From Mactromeris polynyma (taxonomy: Eukaryota; Mollusca; Bivalvia; Venerida; Mactridae): a stretch of 64,000 nt of DNA. The notes beneath the pieces are model-generated. The model searched no databases. It was not told where the DNA came from and saw only the letters and a list, made by a program, of their open reading frames with translations. Of this stretch, positions 43,101-54,100 are shown piece after piece. Made by a program: the position numbers and the translations under genes. The DNA is taken from NCBI GenBank assembly GCA_032209605.1, contig JASFXZ010000013.1, positions 10,375,901 to 10,439,900 on the forward strand, given 5' to 3'. The stretch's first letter is position 1; each line of letters begins with the position of its first letter.

Positions 43101-46100
43101 CAACAAAATGTTATAAACAACAACAAAATGTTATAAACAACAATAAAATGTTATAAACAACAATAAAATGTTATAAACAACAACAAAATGTTATAAACAA
43201 CAATAAAATGTTATAAACAACAATAAAATGTTATTGTGTTAATAGGAAACAAGAATCGTTTGTGTCTCTAAGCAAGTAACATTGAATATTTTTCAGGGAT
43301 GGACGGAAGCTATATTTGGTCCTACCTTTCCAGATTTACGTCTTGTCATTGGAGAGTCACTTGACACAGCTTCCTGGTTATTCACAGCGTCCTCTGCCGG
43401 ATATTTAATTGGTTCAGGAATCACAGGAGTGCTTTATGACAGATATGACCGCATACCTCTGTTGATATTTTCCATCGTCGGAATGGCCATTGCCACAGTC
43501 GCAATTCCATGGTGTACACACTTCTGGTTGATGCTAGCAGTTAGACTTTTGGCGGGAACGCTTGGAGCCAGTCTAGATACGGGTAAACTCTATATCATTA
43601 AACATGTATACATTGTTGTAAACCATGATTCATATATTACAAAAAGAAAACTTATTAAAGGTTGATATTATTTTTTCCAAAATTTTGGGGCCAGAAAAAC
43701 ATCTCTTATATGGTACCTGGTCCTTTTATTCTTTTTGATAGATCAGAAAATGCATCCCCCTCCGAAACATCTTGGAAATATAGGCTACTTTTTAGCCAAC
43801 CACTGCATGTTGTTTCGAATGCGCAGAAACATTTTAATCTACGTTTTTGTGTTGTTGATTGCAATGTAGCTAGAGTAATTGTATGTAGATTGAAATTATA
43901 CTTAATACCATTAAAAACGCAACTATTTTAATTAGGCTTCATTTTGTACATGGTGTTAAAAGCTACCAACTGTTACTAATGTTAAAATTTTTTTTCGAAA
44001 AGTATTGCAAATATGCACCAATAATTCATATTTCAAGATTGAATAAGTTTAGGAAATCATGTTAGCAGGGGCGGATCCAGGATTTGGTCTTAGGGGGGGG
44101 GGGGGGCATAACTTTTTTGGGTTTGCCCCAGCCTTATAAAACGGCAATGACTGTTTATAAACATCATCAGGATAGTATATACTACTTCAATAAATCAGAA
44201 TCGCTTACTTCAAAATCATATAATTAAGGATATCTGTATATTTCCGTATTCATACTGAGACATCAGGCGCGTAGGAAGGTATTGAGCATTGGGGCCGCGG
44301 GGGAGGGGTATCCCCTCCTGATGGGAACATTTTAAGGAAATCACCGTTGACAGGCGCAAAATCCATCACTTTTAAAAAATTATATTTTCCAAAAATTACA
44401 TGTATTACATTTATTCATACATGTATATGTGCACGGACATGGTTTATATGTCTGTGATATGTGTAATTTTGTAAAAAAACACGGGACTTTTAGGGATATA
44501 TTTTGAAACATCCATTTCAAAGTCTACTTTCATAATGGGGATTCAGAATATGTATTTAATTTGTGTCTGTGTGCACTGTCAAAATACTTTATGTGAGTAA
44601 ATGAGATTATCGCCATTTAATTGATCGTCAAGTAAATGTAATTATCAAAATCTTAATTAAGATTCACAACAATGTCAATATAAATATACTTGTCACTTGG
44701 TTAGTATGCTTCCTTTCATACCTTCATTAATCCGCCGACTGTTTTCACATTCTAGATAGCAGTCGGGGTACTAGCGACGGTCTCTGTCTGGTAGCGATGA
44801 TAACACTTTGTCATGCGTATTAAATATCTTGGCTGAATGCCAATACAATGTGTGCCTGGTTTTGACTAGTTTAAGATACAGATGAGAAGTAGGGGTCATA
44901 AAATGCCCCACTGCTGTTGCCAGACAGAATATTGGGGCCGTGTCTCCTGCGGCCCCAGCTCATACGTGCATGGTCATACATGTAAGGTTGGGGAATTTAG
45001 GGGGAGGCGTGCGCCGGGTGCGGTAAAACCACACCCAAAGACCACCTAAATAATAAGACCACCTCGAATTTAAGAACACAATTTTCAAGTCCATTTTCAC
45101 TGTTTTGCTCTTTATCATCAACCCCAATATTAAGACCATCTCGATAAGAAGACAAGTTTTCAAGGGTCCCAAGGGTGGTTTATTATTGAGATTTTACTGT
45201 TCTGTACTGTAAACAGGTTGTTTCTCATTGAAAAGTGCCATAGATATCGAACCGGTATGTTGTGATACTAGTATACAGCTGTTATAAAACATTATTTTAT
45301 GATTGGATGTTTTGTTATTAAGTAATGACAAGTTATACTTCAATGTTTCAGGCGGAAATGCAGAGATTGTCTCGACATGGGACATTGAGGCGAACTCGTT
45401 TATGCAGGCTTTACATTTCTGTTATAGTCTTGGTGGAATGATTGCGCCTTTTGTAGCTCAGCCTTTTCTTCTAGAAACACCAAACCCTGACATGAACAAA
45501 ACACGACTTAACACTGACACTAATGTTTCATTGCTTACTAACGCAAGCTATGAATGGAACCAATCAAAAGGAAGAGCCCGGCTTATACGTACCGGTACAT
45601 GGTATGGTAATGATGTAGGGAACCAGACATTTGGAGATACATCGCACGAATCAGATTATTTCGGAGATGGAGCCGAGGATTCTGTGTCAGGTGAAACAAA
45701 ACTTCAATATCCATATTTGATTTCGGGAATTCTTATACTTTTAACAGCAGTTCCTCTTGCTGTAGTGTACTTTACTCAACCGGCAGAAAGGGCCAAGGTA
45801 TCCCGACTGACTGAACACCTACAGCCGACAAATTTCTACAAACGTCCGTTACCAATTCGATTATTGCTGTTAGGGATTTTATCTCTCCTGATGTTTGTTT
45901 ATGTTGGAACAGACGATCTTTATGCTGGGTTTCTCATGACCTTCGTCACTTCTCATCTGAACTGGACCAAAGGGCAGGGATCACTCGCTACGTCCTTGTA
46001 TTGGATAAGTTTCGGACTGGCTCGTTTGGGGTGTATATTCCTAGTGCGTTTTGTCAGGACATCAAAACTTATGGTGATATTCGGGATATGTTTGGTGTTA

Positions 46101-46505
46101 TCCTACACGGGACTTCTTATATCCACAATATATGACATACAAACTTTAATATGGATTTTCATCTGTTTTCCGGGATTTTCGATGTCGTTAATTTTTCCAG
46201 CTATGTTCACGTGGACGAATGAGAATGTAGTTAACGTGTCGGGCAGAATATCCTCAATGTTCCTCATGTCTGCTTCGGCTGGTGTTATGGTGTTTCCACC
46301 AGTGTTTGGTCACACTATGAAATCCTTTACTCCAGTTTATTTCCTCTATCTTCTTCTTGGCCTGAGTGTACTCTGGATTATATTATTCATAGCAACTCTG
46401 TTTTTAACTAAGTATCTATTGACGAAGAGGGTGAGGGTGATAGTGATTGAGGCTGAACACGAGCCTTTAACTGTAGAAATGAAGCAACTGTCACATAATA
46501 ATTGA
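40060..46505 (+). CDS. MFS transporter of the MFSD4 / NaGLT1 family (three exons)
   Basis: Exons 40060-40173, 43297-43582 and 45352-46505 join in phase to a 517-residue protein. It is a twelve-helix major facilitator. The family includes vertebrate MFSD4A and the sodium-dependent glucose transporter NaGLT1 (MFSD4B), so sugar transport at a membrane is likely but the substrate is inferred. Visible marks are T-E-A-I-F-G-P-T-F-P-D-L-R after TM1, the MFS signature G82-V-L-Y-D-R-Y-D-R90, D132-T-G-G-N136 in TM4, and A-L-H-F-C-Y-S-L-G in TM5. A long hydrophilic loop before TM6 has five N-glycosylation sequons. Exon 1 was found by its ATG, a TM1-like end and a phase-0 GTAAGT donor; it supplies the missing half of TM1. 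Confidence 0.88.
40527..40820. repeat. Diverged tandem repeat in transporter intron 1
   Basis: Two segments that begin with CGCAGAGATTT at about 40538 and 40711 and continue through TATGAAA and AATAGGTCAC-like text are related, with a spacing of about 170 bases. Confidence 0.5.
41243..42258. repeat. 43 bp satellite array, about 23 units, in intron 1
   Basis: The phrase AAAGTATTGC begins at 41290 and last at 42236, exactly 22 x 43 bases apart, with no length drift. Each unit contains TATTGCAATA (a perfect palindrome) followed by ATCGCGG-type and TTCATACTGCGACA blocks. Unit variants differ by single substitutions. There is no spacer between units, so it is not CRISPR. Confidence 0.95.
42591..42718. 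mobile_element. Hairpin MITE-like element in transporter intron 1
   Basis: Arms of about 35-40 bases (from 42591 and ending at 42718) containing CTGTCAAAATTTGCATATC are inverted copies, separated by about 50 bases. Target duplication is not resolved. Confidence 0.65.
42889..43234. repeat. 20 bp minisatellite, 17 units, just before exon 2
   Basis: The unit TGTTATAAACAACAAYAAAA is repeated without length change. It varies only at the Y position, in the order T, 5C, 4T, 2C, 2T, C, 2T. It ends about 60 bases before the exon 2 acceptor region. Confidence 0.95.
43297..43582 (+). CDS. Transporter exon 2
   Basis: Acceptor TTTTTCAG before 43297 and donor GTAAAC at 43583. Encodes residues 39-133, TM1 end to TM4. 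Confidence 0.9.
43583..45351. other. Transporter intron 2, with element ends
   Basis: Contains CAGGGGCGGATCCAGGATTT at 44067, a motif resembling hAT-type element ends, followed by poly-G. A segment at 43890-43940 recurs at 53600-53640 in a PSMD11 intron. Around 45019-45199 weak inverted ends (GGTAAAACCAC / ATTTTACTGT) suggest a pogo-like MITE. All are low-certainty. Confidence 0.35.
45352..46505 (+). CDS. Transporter exon 3
   Basis: Acceptor AATGTTTCAG before 45352; stop TGA at 46503-46505. Encodes residues 134-517, TM4 to the C terminus. The glycine of D-T-G is split between exons 2 and 3. Confidence 0.92.
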
Positions 46506-46695
46506 TAACTTTGACAATAACGTTTATCAAAAATCTATGGTGGCATATTTCTGCCACCAGTTAACTACTTAATTAACCAGATAATTATGTGGTTATCACA
46601 TTATAGAAACTAGATAACAACTTCATTAACTAGATAATTATGTGGTTAACTAGATAAGTATGGTGATAAATATTCATACCAGAATCTTAACACGA

Positions 46696-46804
46696 AATAA
46701 ACTTTGATATATATATTTCTTGATTTAACAAAATGTAAGTATGTATGTATTTATAAAACTTGTAATTTTGAAGCATGGGCATAATGCCTTAATTTCTAAA
46801 TAAA
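46696..46804 (+). terminator. Candidate polyadenylation signals of the transporter gene
   Basis: AATAAA at 46696-46701 and again at 46799-46804, about 190 and 295 bases after the stop. Confidence 0.5.
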
Positions 46805-46819
46805 ATATGTATATAAAAA

Positions 46820-47400
46820 ACAATTTGTGCCTTGGTATTCACTCACTTGCAGGCTTTGGACTTTAGCTAACAATACAGTTAAGTCCAGTTTTTCTATCAG
46901 CATAGCTATGCTTGCCTGGTACGACCTATTGAAAAAATTATTAAGTACTTAATGGACATGTACCATCGAGAAGGCCGGTGGTGGCATTCTTATTTCATCA
47001 TTTCTCTCTGAAGAAAGTCACCATTTCACGTGTTCAACTTGACGAATTCCTAATCAATTTTGTGAATTTGAGAACGAGAATTCGTGAATTCAAGATTATG
47101 AATTTGTTAATTTGAAATCGTGAAATGGACATCTTGAACTCTTGACTTTTTAAGAGAGAAATAATGAAGTGTGAATTTCACTTGAACGTCGGTATTTCGT
47201 AAATATATGTCTCTCCAATCTCCTTTGCAGAGTTACCGTTCCTTACACTCGATCACTCTCATAATGATAGCCGATAGTGTAAGAGAGTGATGTCTCTCAA
47301 TACACCTGCCGCTTCTACTAACGTATGAGAATACGATCTACAGTACAGGAAAACATGGTTAAATATATTCCTGTTTTAGCAGCATTATAAATCGCAAATA
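46820..47400. other. Intergenic, no gene seen
   Basis: Short direct and inverted words built on GAATTC/GTGAATT occur at 47030-47120. No coding signal is seen. Confidence 0.35.
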
Positions 47401-47604
47401 TTATCGAAACTCCTCATCAAGTACTAAATGAGCACCCAGTCCAAAGCAACACTCTTTAGGAGGGGCGAATTTTGGCGGCGGTGGTTGCTGTTGCTGCTGA
47501 ATCGGATGAATTGTTGCTAAATTCTTACTACGGGAAACATCGATACTGTTGTTGAAGAGAGGGGTTGGCTGGCTTAAGAGAGGGATGATTTGGAGAGGTG
47601 GCAT
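47401..47604 (-). CDS. Small proline/glutamine-containing ORF, unrecognised
   Basis: A 67-codon frame starting in a favourable context (ACCATG), with a short Q5 run followed by P4 and an ECCFGLG motif near the end. It lies head-to-head with PSMD11 (466 bases between starts), which would fit a shared promoter. No homologue is recognised and chance cannot be excluded. Confidence 0.3.
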   Translation of the reverse strand: MPPLQIIPLLSQPTPLFNNSIDVSRSKNLATIHPIQQQQQPPPPKFAPPKECCFGLGAHLVLDEEFR

Positions 47605-48070
47605 GGTAACTTAATTATTACAATTCCACATACGTTACATATAAATGGTATTGCCTACTGTTCTGTATGGAAAGAGCCTTATTGTTTTATAACCATCTAA
47701 GTCTACAAAAATTGACTTCCATTGATAAGCCTTATAAGTCTAAGCATAAGACTAAGATCTAGGCTTAAACACTTTTCTAAACAAGGCCCCAGTGCTTGAT
47801 AAAACATTTTGCCCTTTATTCAAGACTTGTTCATAATTCTGTTTAGATGTTATATCAACATCGATTATTTTAATTATTTAGGAATAGCATGTAATCAATT
47901 ATAAAAAGACTGAATTTAAAAGAGTAATCGAAACAAATATTATAGTGACCGTCTTTTGTAGACTGTACAGAGCTGGATTTTAAACGGTCCTACTGATTCT
48001 CATGAATCTAACAGTTCTCACGCGACACCGGGTAATCATAATTCGCGAAAACAAAAAAAAAGCCGGCGTC

Positions 48071-48149
48071 ATGGCCGAAGAATTACAAAAAGCCGTTGAG
48101 TTGAAGTCAACTAACAAAAATGGAGCTATTGATATCTTACACAGCATCG
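48071..48149 (+). CDS. PSMD11: PSMD11 exon 1
   Basis: Residues 1-26, [11 protein letters not shown] to ILHSI; donor GTAAGA; ends one base into codon 27. Confidence 0.9.
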
Positions 48150-51100
48150 GTAAGAATATTATAAAGCTTTTAACACTGGTTTAGGTGTTTTTATTCATGA
48201 TATCCCAAACCGTCATGACCGTCCATTGACAGTTTATGCTGAATCATTTCACGACTTTTACCCGTTTATCCGATTCTAACGCAATGTTCTTGTCGAGAGA
48301 AACTTTCGTTTGGTTTTCAATTCATTTAATTTGTAAGATTTTAAATTGTTGAAAAATACAGATTAATCAGACATGTATTTACTGTGTGTGGCATTAAAAA
48401 CTCCAGTGGATATGTTGCTGTATTATTTACACTACGGCTACAGGCTAAAGACATATAAAATTAAACCATGGATTTGATTTGGAAACTAGGCTCACAATCC
48501 TTAGCATGCGTTTGATGAGTATCATGAATTTCGGCCTCTTTATCGAGTATAGTCGGCAGTCTTGTTTCGCCTTACTTCTCGATATTAAAAAATATGTATG
48601 TATATATCGTTGAACCCCCTAGCTGCACCACTCCCATAACTGCGCCGCCATCTTCGTTTTTCTCGTAGTCTCACGAGTTTTGAAGGCACATGACCCAAAC
48701 CGTGGGAAAATGATGATGTCATCACTGTTAGTGTATAAACCAAAAGACGAGTCAAAATGCGCCCAAAACATGTTATTATAAACATTAATTTTGTACCTTC
48801 ACTGCATACTTTTATGTGCTTTTTCATAATACCAAATAAAATCCATCCTTATGTCCTTAACTCGTAAGTCGGTGAAAGAAATGCCGAGATTGGCACGTCT
48901 GCAATGTTTATCCTTGATATGTGTGTTAATTTCGTCACTACTTGATGATGTCACACATTACTCATTAGGGGGAGTCAGGTTCACAAAATTGTGGCAAGTA
49001 ATTCGTTGTGTCTGCTTTTTGACTGTTTTTGGATGAATGCTTTCTTAATATTGTTGCATCTCTTCACCGATTGATTGAAATTTGATGTGAGTAATCGGCA
49101 AATCCATTATTTATAGTTGTATATCGACAGTTCAAGTTCCAATTCGCAGACAAAGCTTAGGGAGGCACCGATCGGTGTGTCGAGGATACCAACAACAAGA
49201 TAAACACAATAAATACAAACACTAACCAAGAAATGTATTGCTGTTGTATATATAATGATTAAATGGCAGATCAAAATGTCAATTCTCTTGATACGAAAAA
49301 CAAGATCATGGCAGACATCAAAAATTTTAATCACAGGTTTGATCTCGGAAGAAATCTCGTTGCTCGCGAGAGTTCAAACTAATCTATATAGACAATGAAA
49401 GAAGAATCCAATTCACGGTTTATGTGTCCGTGAATGAACTAATGTTTAATTTTTATTATGATTTGCCATGAGATCGAAAATATTGGTGACCTATACTTTT
49501 TTAAGCCATATAGTTTATACTCAATATTACAAATTATTTGTTAATTCTGTATATAAATTAATAAGTATAATTTTTTCATTTCTAGTGAAGAGAGATGTTG
49601 ACATGAACAGTGAAGAAAGTGTGAAGACAAAGGAGCAGGCTATTCTAGAGCTCGGTGCTTTACTTGCTCAAACCAAACAAGCAGAAGGTAATACCAGGGG
49701 CCTCACTTTTGGGGGAAGGGGGTCCCAGCCCTTGGTAGGGGGAATTTCAAGCAGATAGTTGAAATTTCTGGTCCTTGAAAGTGTTGAAACTTGCACTCGC
49801 TAACCTAAAGTATCTTCCAAACCAACCCCTTTGAATATGCCCGACAGTGTTGCTGCACAGCTTGCATGTTGTACATGTGCCTATGTGACCTTTGTCATTT
49901 GCCTCAGTTCACCGAGCTTTGTAATACCTATAGTTGACTGTTTTACAGTTCAATGCTTAAATGTTGAACCTATAGTTACAGTGTTTTTTTTGGGGCCTTT
50001 TTGGGGCCGAAATTCGGACCCATTCCCCTCACTCAAAAGTATGTTTTTTTCCCCTTTTCTCAGTAAAAATTCCCCTCCTACAGCTTTTTTTTTTAAATAG
50101 GAGATATGTTGCCAGTATTGTTGATATTTTTAGTCAGAAAGATAGAAATATTGACCTGTAATGAAACTAACCAATCTGTTAGCATATTTACATGTTTACA
50201 TCATTGCAACAAAGAAGTGTAGTGAATATAGACATAGAAATGTATACTTTAAATGCACATTATTTTCACCCCTTTTTTCTCCTCACAACGCTTTTTTCCC
50301 CTATTTAAGGGCCCCGCCACCATTCCCCTAGAAGTGAAAAGAAACACTGAGTTAAGGTTTTTATTGTGTGAACATTCCTTTTTGTAATGTCATTTGATTC
50401 TTCGATACATTGGATATATGCGTGATGGATATAAAATGACAGATTATGAAATTTTTTTATTCAAAAGAGAAGGGTGGCATTGATTAGCAGGGTCTCCCCT
50501 GGCTTTTTATACATGTAGCCACGACTTTAGCCAATTGTTTGAGCCACCAGAGCCAGAACCGTTCATTTATGATATTAAGAGGTCAAATAAGACAGAAATG
50601 TAAATATAATGTAAAACAACACTTTTAGTTCATTCATGACGTTAAAACAATACATATCATTTCAAATTCTATTTCTGTTGACAATCAGTAAATGGCCAGT
50701 TTATTCTCCACCAAGGAATTCTCTCCACATTTTTGTATATATACAATCTGGCAACATCAGCAGCATCCTTGTCGTCTGAAAATATACAGTACACGATACA
50801 TTCCATTTGTTACCACATTCTATTTTATCATAAACAACAAAAATGGCGACATGATGCAGCCCATGTGAAAAGCATGCATATAATGCAATTTAAAATAATG
50901 TTATCAAAAATATTTATCAAACATACAATTTTGTAAATTTCAGCTGAATGATGAACAATAAATCACATCAACACAGAACAAAAAAATTAAAGCAATTCAA
51001 TTATCATAAATTGAATTATTATAAATAATAACCCTTGATGTTGTGGAATGTTTCTTAACAAGTTCAAAGTTTTATTGAAAAAAAAAATGAATCTTTTTTC

Positions 51101-54100
51101 AATGCATGGCAGTCAGAAACGAATGTTATCTACATAAAAGCCCCTTATTTATGACAAATATCGATTGTTAGCCGTTGACTTATCATTTATGTATATCTCG
51201 CTAGGATAAATCACGGTCCGATTAATTTTCAACACCCAAGATCATTTGCTAAACAAAGCAATCGAAGTTATTATATCACTCACCTTCGGACTTGTGTCTT
51301 ACTGATTAATCAACAACATTGTCACCAAACAATCGGTTCATCATTGTTCTCGCATAATAAAATGTGTGAAATAGTTTCATTTTCGGTGCACTTCAAAGGG
51401 CACATGTTTAAGATTTGTATACTTTCGATCATCGCAGATGTCATCGTTTTAATTACCCTTTTAATCCCCAATTAAGTTGGTTATCGAGCATGACACATTC
51501 GTACAGCGTACATTCGTACTGCGCGATCGTAACCTAGATTAGACTGGTTATCGATTTTTACACTTGGTACGTGAGCCCACTATACACAGAATTTGAGAAC
51601 CTGTCTCGGCGCTTAAAACTGCTTATATCGTTGAAATTTATTGAAAAAAAAACATTTTCGCCAATCACTTTCGCCAAATGCATTTTTTTGTCGCCAAATT
51701 CGCAGATCTTTCGCAAATGGCGACATTGCTGGGCTAACGGCAGCAGAGGCCCTGATTAGGGGAGGGGCATTTTTTAGAGAATATTCGGTATTTTACTTGA
51801 GACACCCACTCCATTTGAACGAGTACATGGCTATGATGAGAATATGTCAGTTTTTTTTAGATCACACAGTGTTTTTTTCCACCCTTGTGTGAATGGGGCC
51901 GGGGCCCATAGAATTGTGAAAATAGCATCGAATTACCTATAATTGTTAATATCATAGTTTGCTTAAAATAAAAAGATACTACTTAAGTCTTAACATTACC
52001 TCATGTAGTACACTATAGGCTAGCAGTGTATTAATCCATAGTATAGCAGTTAAAAATACAGATATCAGATTGATAAAACTAAAACCGGAAAATATGAAGT
52101 GGCCTGAATTGTGAATGTGTTAAGCCTGATTTTGTGAAAAATACATACTTTTGGTGATTGTGAATGGGGTCCAATTTCGGCCGCATTTTGGGGCAGAAAA
52201 AAAACGCTGTCACACAACATTTATTTTACAGAATTGGCTGGGTTGATCAAATTTACTCGTCCTTTTCTTGGAATGGTGAGCAAAGCTAAAGCTGCCAAAC
52301 TGGTTAGAGCAATGGTGGACTTGTTTCTGGATATGGAAGCTAAAACTGGCAAGGAGGTTTGTATGATACTGTTGTATTTCTACCTGTGTCCAGTTTTTTT
52401 AAACTTATTTATTTTCAATCGATTGTGAAACAAGTTCTTACAACTGATACTATGTCACTATCGATGACTGCTTCCAGACTACCAACCATTACTCGCACCA
52501 AATTTAGGGTTTGTGAAGTTTGTAGTCAAACATGACTAAATGCAGGGCCTTTTTGGATCAGGCCTAAACAAAAAATAAGTGTGGTTCCCCTTTCCCGCCC
52601 GACCCTTACTTTTTTATTCAATATAAAAAAAAATCGTAAAAGTGGGTCCCATATGAAACTCTGTTGCGCGCGACGACAACAACACTAAATTATAGTCGTT
52701 AATAACCAAAACCAAAAAAAAAACCTACCTACCTACCTACTCTATTGTTTTCAGGCATTTAACTGGAACCACACTTATTGTTTTTTTGGCCTCGTGAGTA
52801 ATTATTAACCGTAGTTACTTTACATTTAGTGTTACCTGTATGGAGATATGTAATAATTGTACTGTTTGTTAGTTTGTCGGTGTGCTATAACTTTTATACA
52901 ATCAAAGGAATTCCAATAAAACTATACACAAAGCATGATGAGAAGATGCACCACTTGCAAGATTCAGGCCTGTGTCTCCATTACAAGGGACACAGACTGG
53001 GGGACCCCACCTGAGTCGCATTTGTCACCTACTAGTAACATTTATTGTTCATTTGTACCTGTGTATAAGACATCTCATAATAAATTTTATGATTAAAACC
53101 GTGATTTTACTTTTCTTACTGTGCTTTACTTTAGCTCTTTCTTTGTTGACAGGCTGATTTGTGTCGTGAATGTATAGATTGGGCCAAAGATGAAAAGAGA
53201 ACTTTCCTAAGACAGGCGCTAGAGGTAAGACTACCACGGCTGCAATAATGTCCAAAACTGCAATGAGATATTCAATGTATGTTTTTGATGTTATTGTAAG
53301 TAATATACAACAAAATGCATCTCTGACAATCTAGCTACAAATTTTTTCTGGGGGAACATGTTCAGTTTTCTTCTTTCTTTTCAAGTGAAAAAGCATATTT
53401 TACCAGATGTATCAATGGGCGGGGCAATTTTATTTCATTCATATTTCATGTCTTTGCACTAAAGAGTTTGAGGGTCGTAATTATCTATATTCATTATTGG
53501 TCTGGTATAAACCTTAGAAATGTTAGAGAGCTTGCCAATTAGGTTTGACAAATGCATTGAAATGGAACAACCAATTATTATCAATATTTATTGTTACTAT
53601 ATTAAACGCCATTAAAAACGCAACTATTTCACTTAGCCTTCATTTTGTTCCGAGTGCTCAATGCATTTTATTGTAACAAATGTGTAACTCATTCATATAT
53701 CAAAAAGAAAGCAAACTATGGTCCTAGTATTCATGTTTATATTTGGCAACAGCATGTACATACATGTGAATCTTTTCTGAAGGCAAATCGGGAGATAGCA
53801 CCTCGAAAAGCGGGAGATTGAGACTCAAAACGGGAGATTTTTTTGTGTGGCTGAAATTTTGTCATTATTATGTTGTCATCCGTATCATAAGCTGTTAATA
53901 GCAATATTCTACGAATTAACTCGTAATCTGGGGTTCATCCATTAGATAGAGTCTCCAAGTAACAATTTTATTGCCAATTGTTATATCTGAATACATTTAG
54001 AAACGTGTGAAACTTGAATAAGCAACATGACAAGCAAGGGTCGCGTCGTATTTTGATCAGAGTCATAAACCGCTTGATTCCATGGTTTAGGGAGTATTTC

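Noticed and set aside
41243..43234. CRISPR-like repeat arrays
   Set aside because: Both arrays are pure tandem repeats without unique spacers, and they lie in an intron of an animal gene.
48002..48070. Upstream ATG as the PSMD11 start
   Set aside because: The 23 extra residues are basic and unlike the family; the ATG at 48071 gives the expected N terminus.
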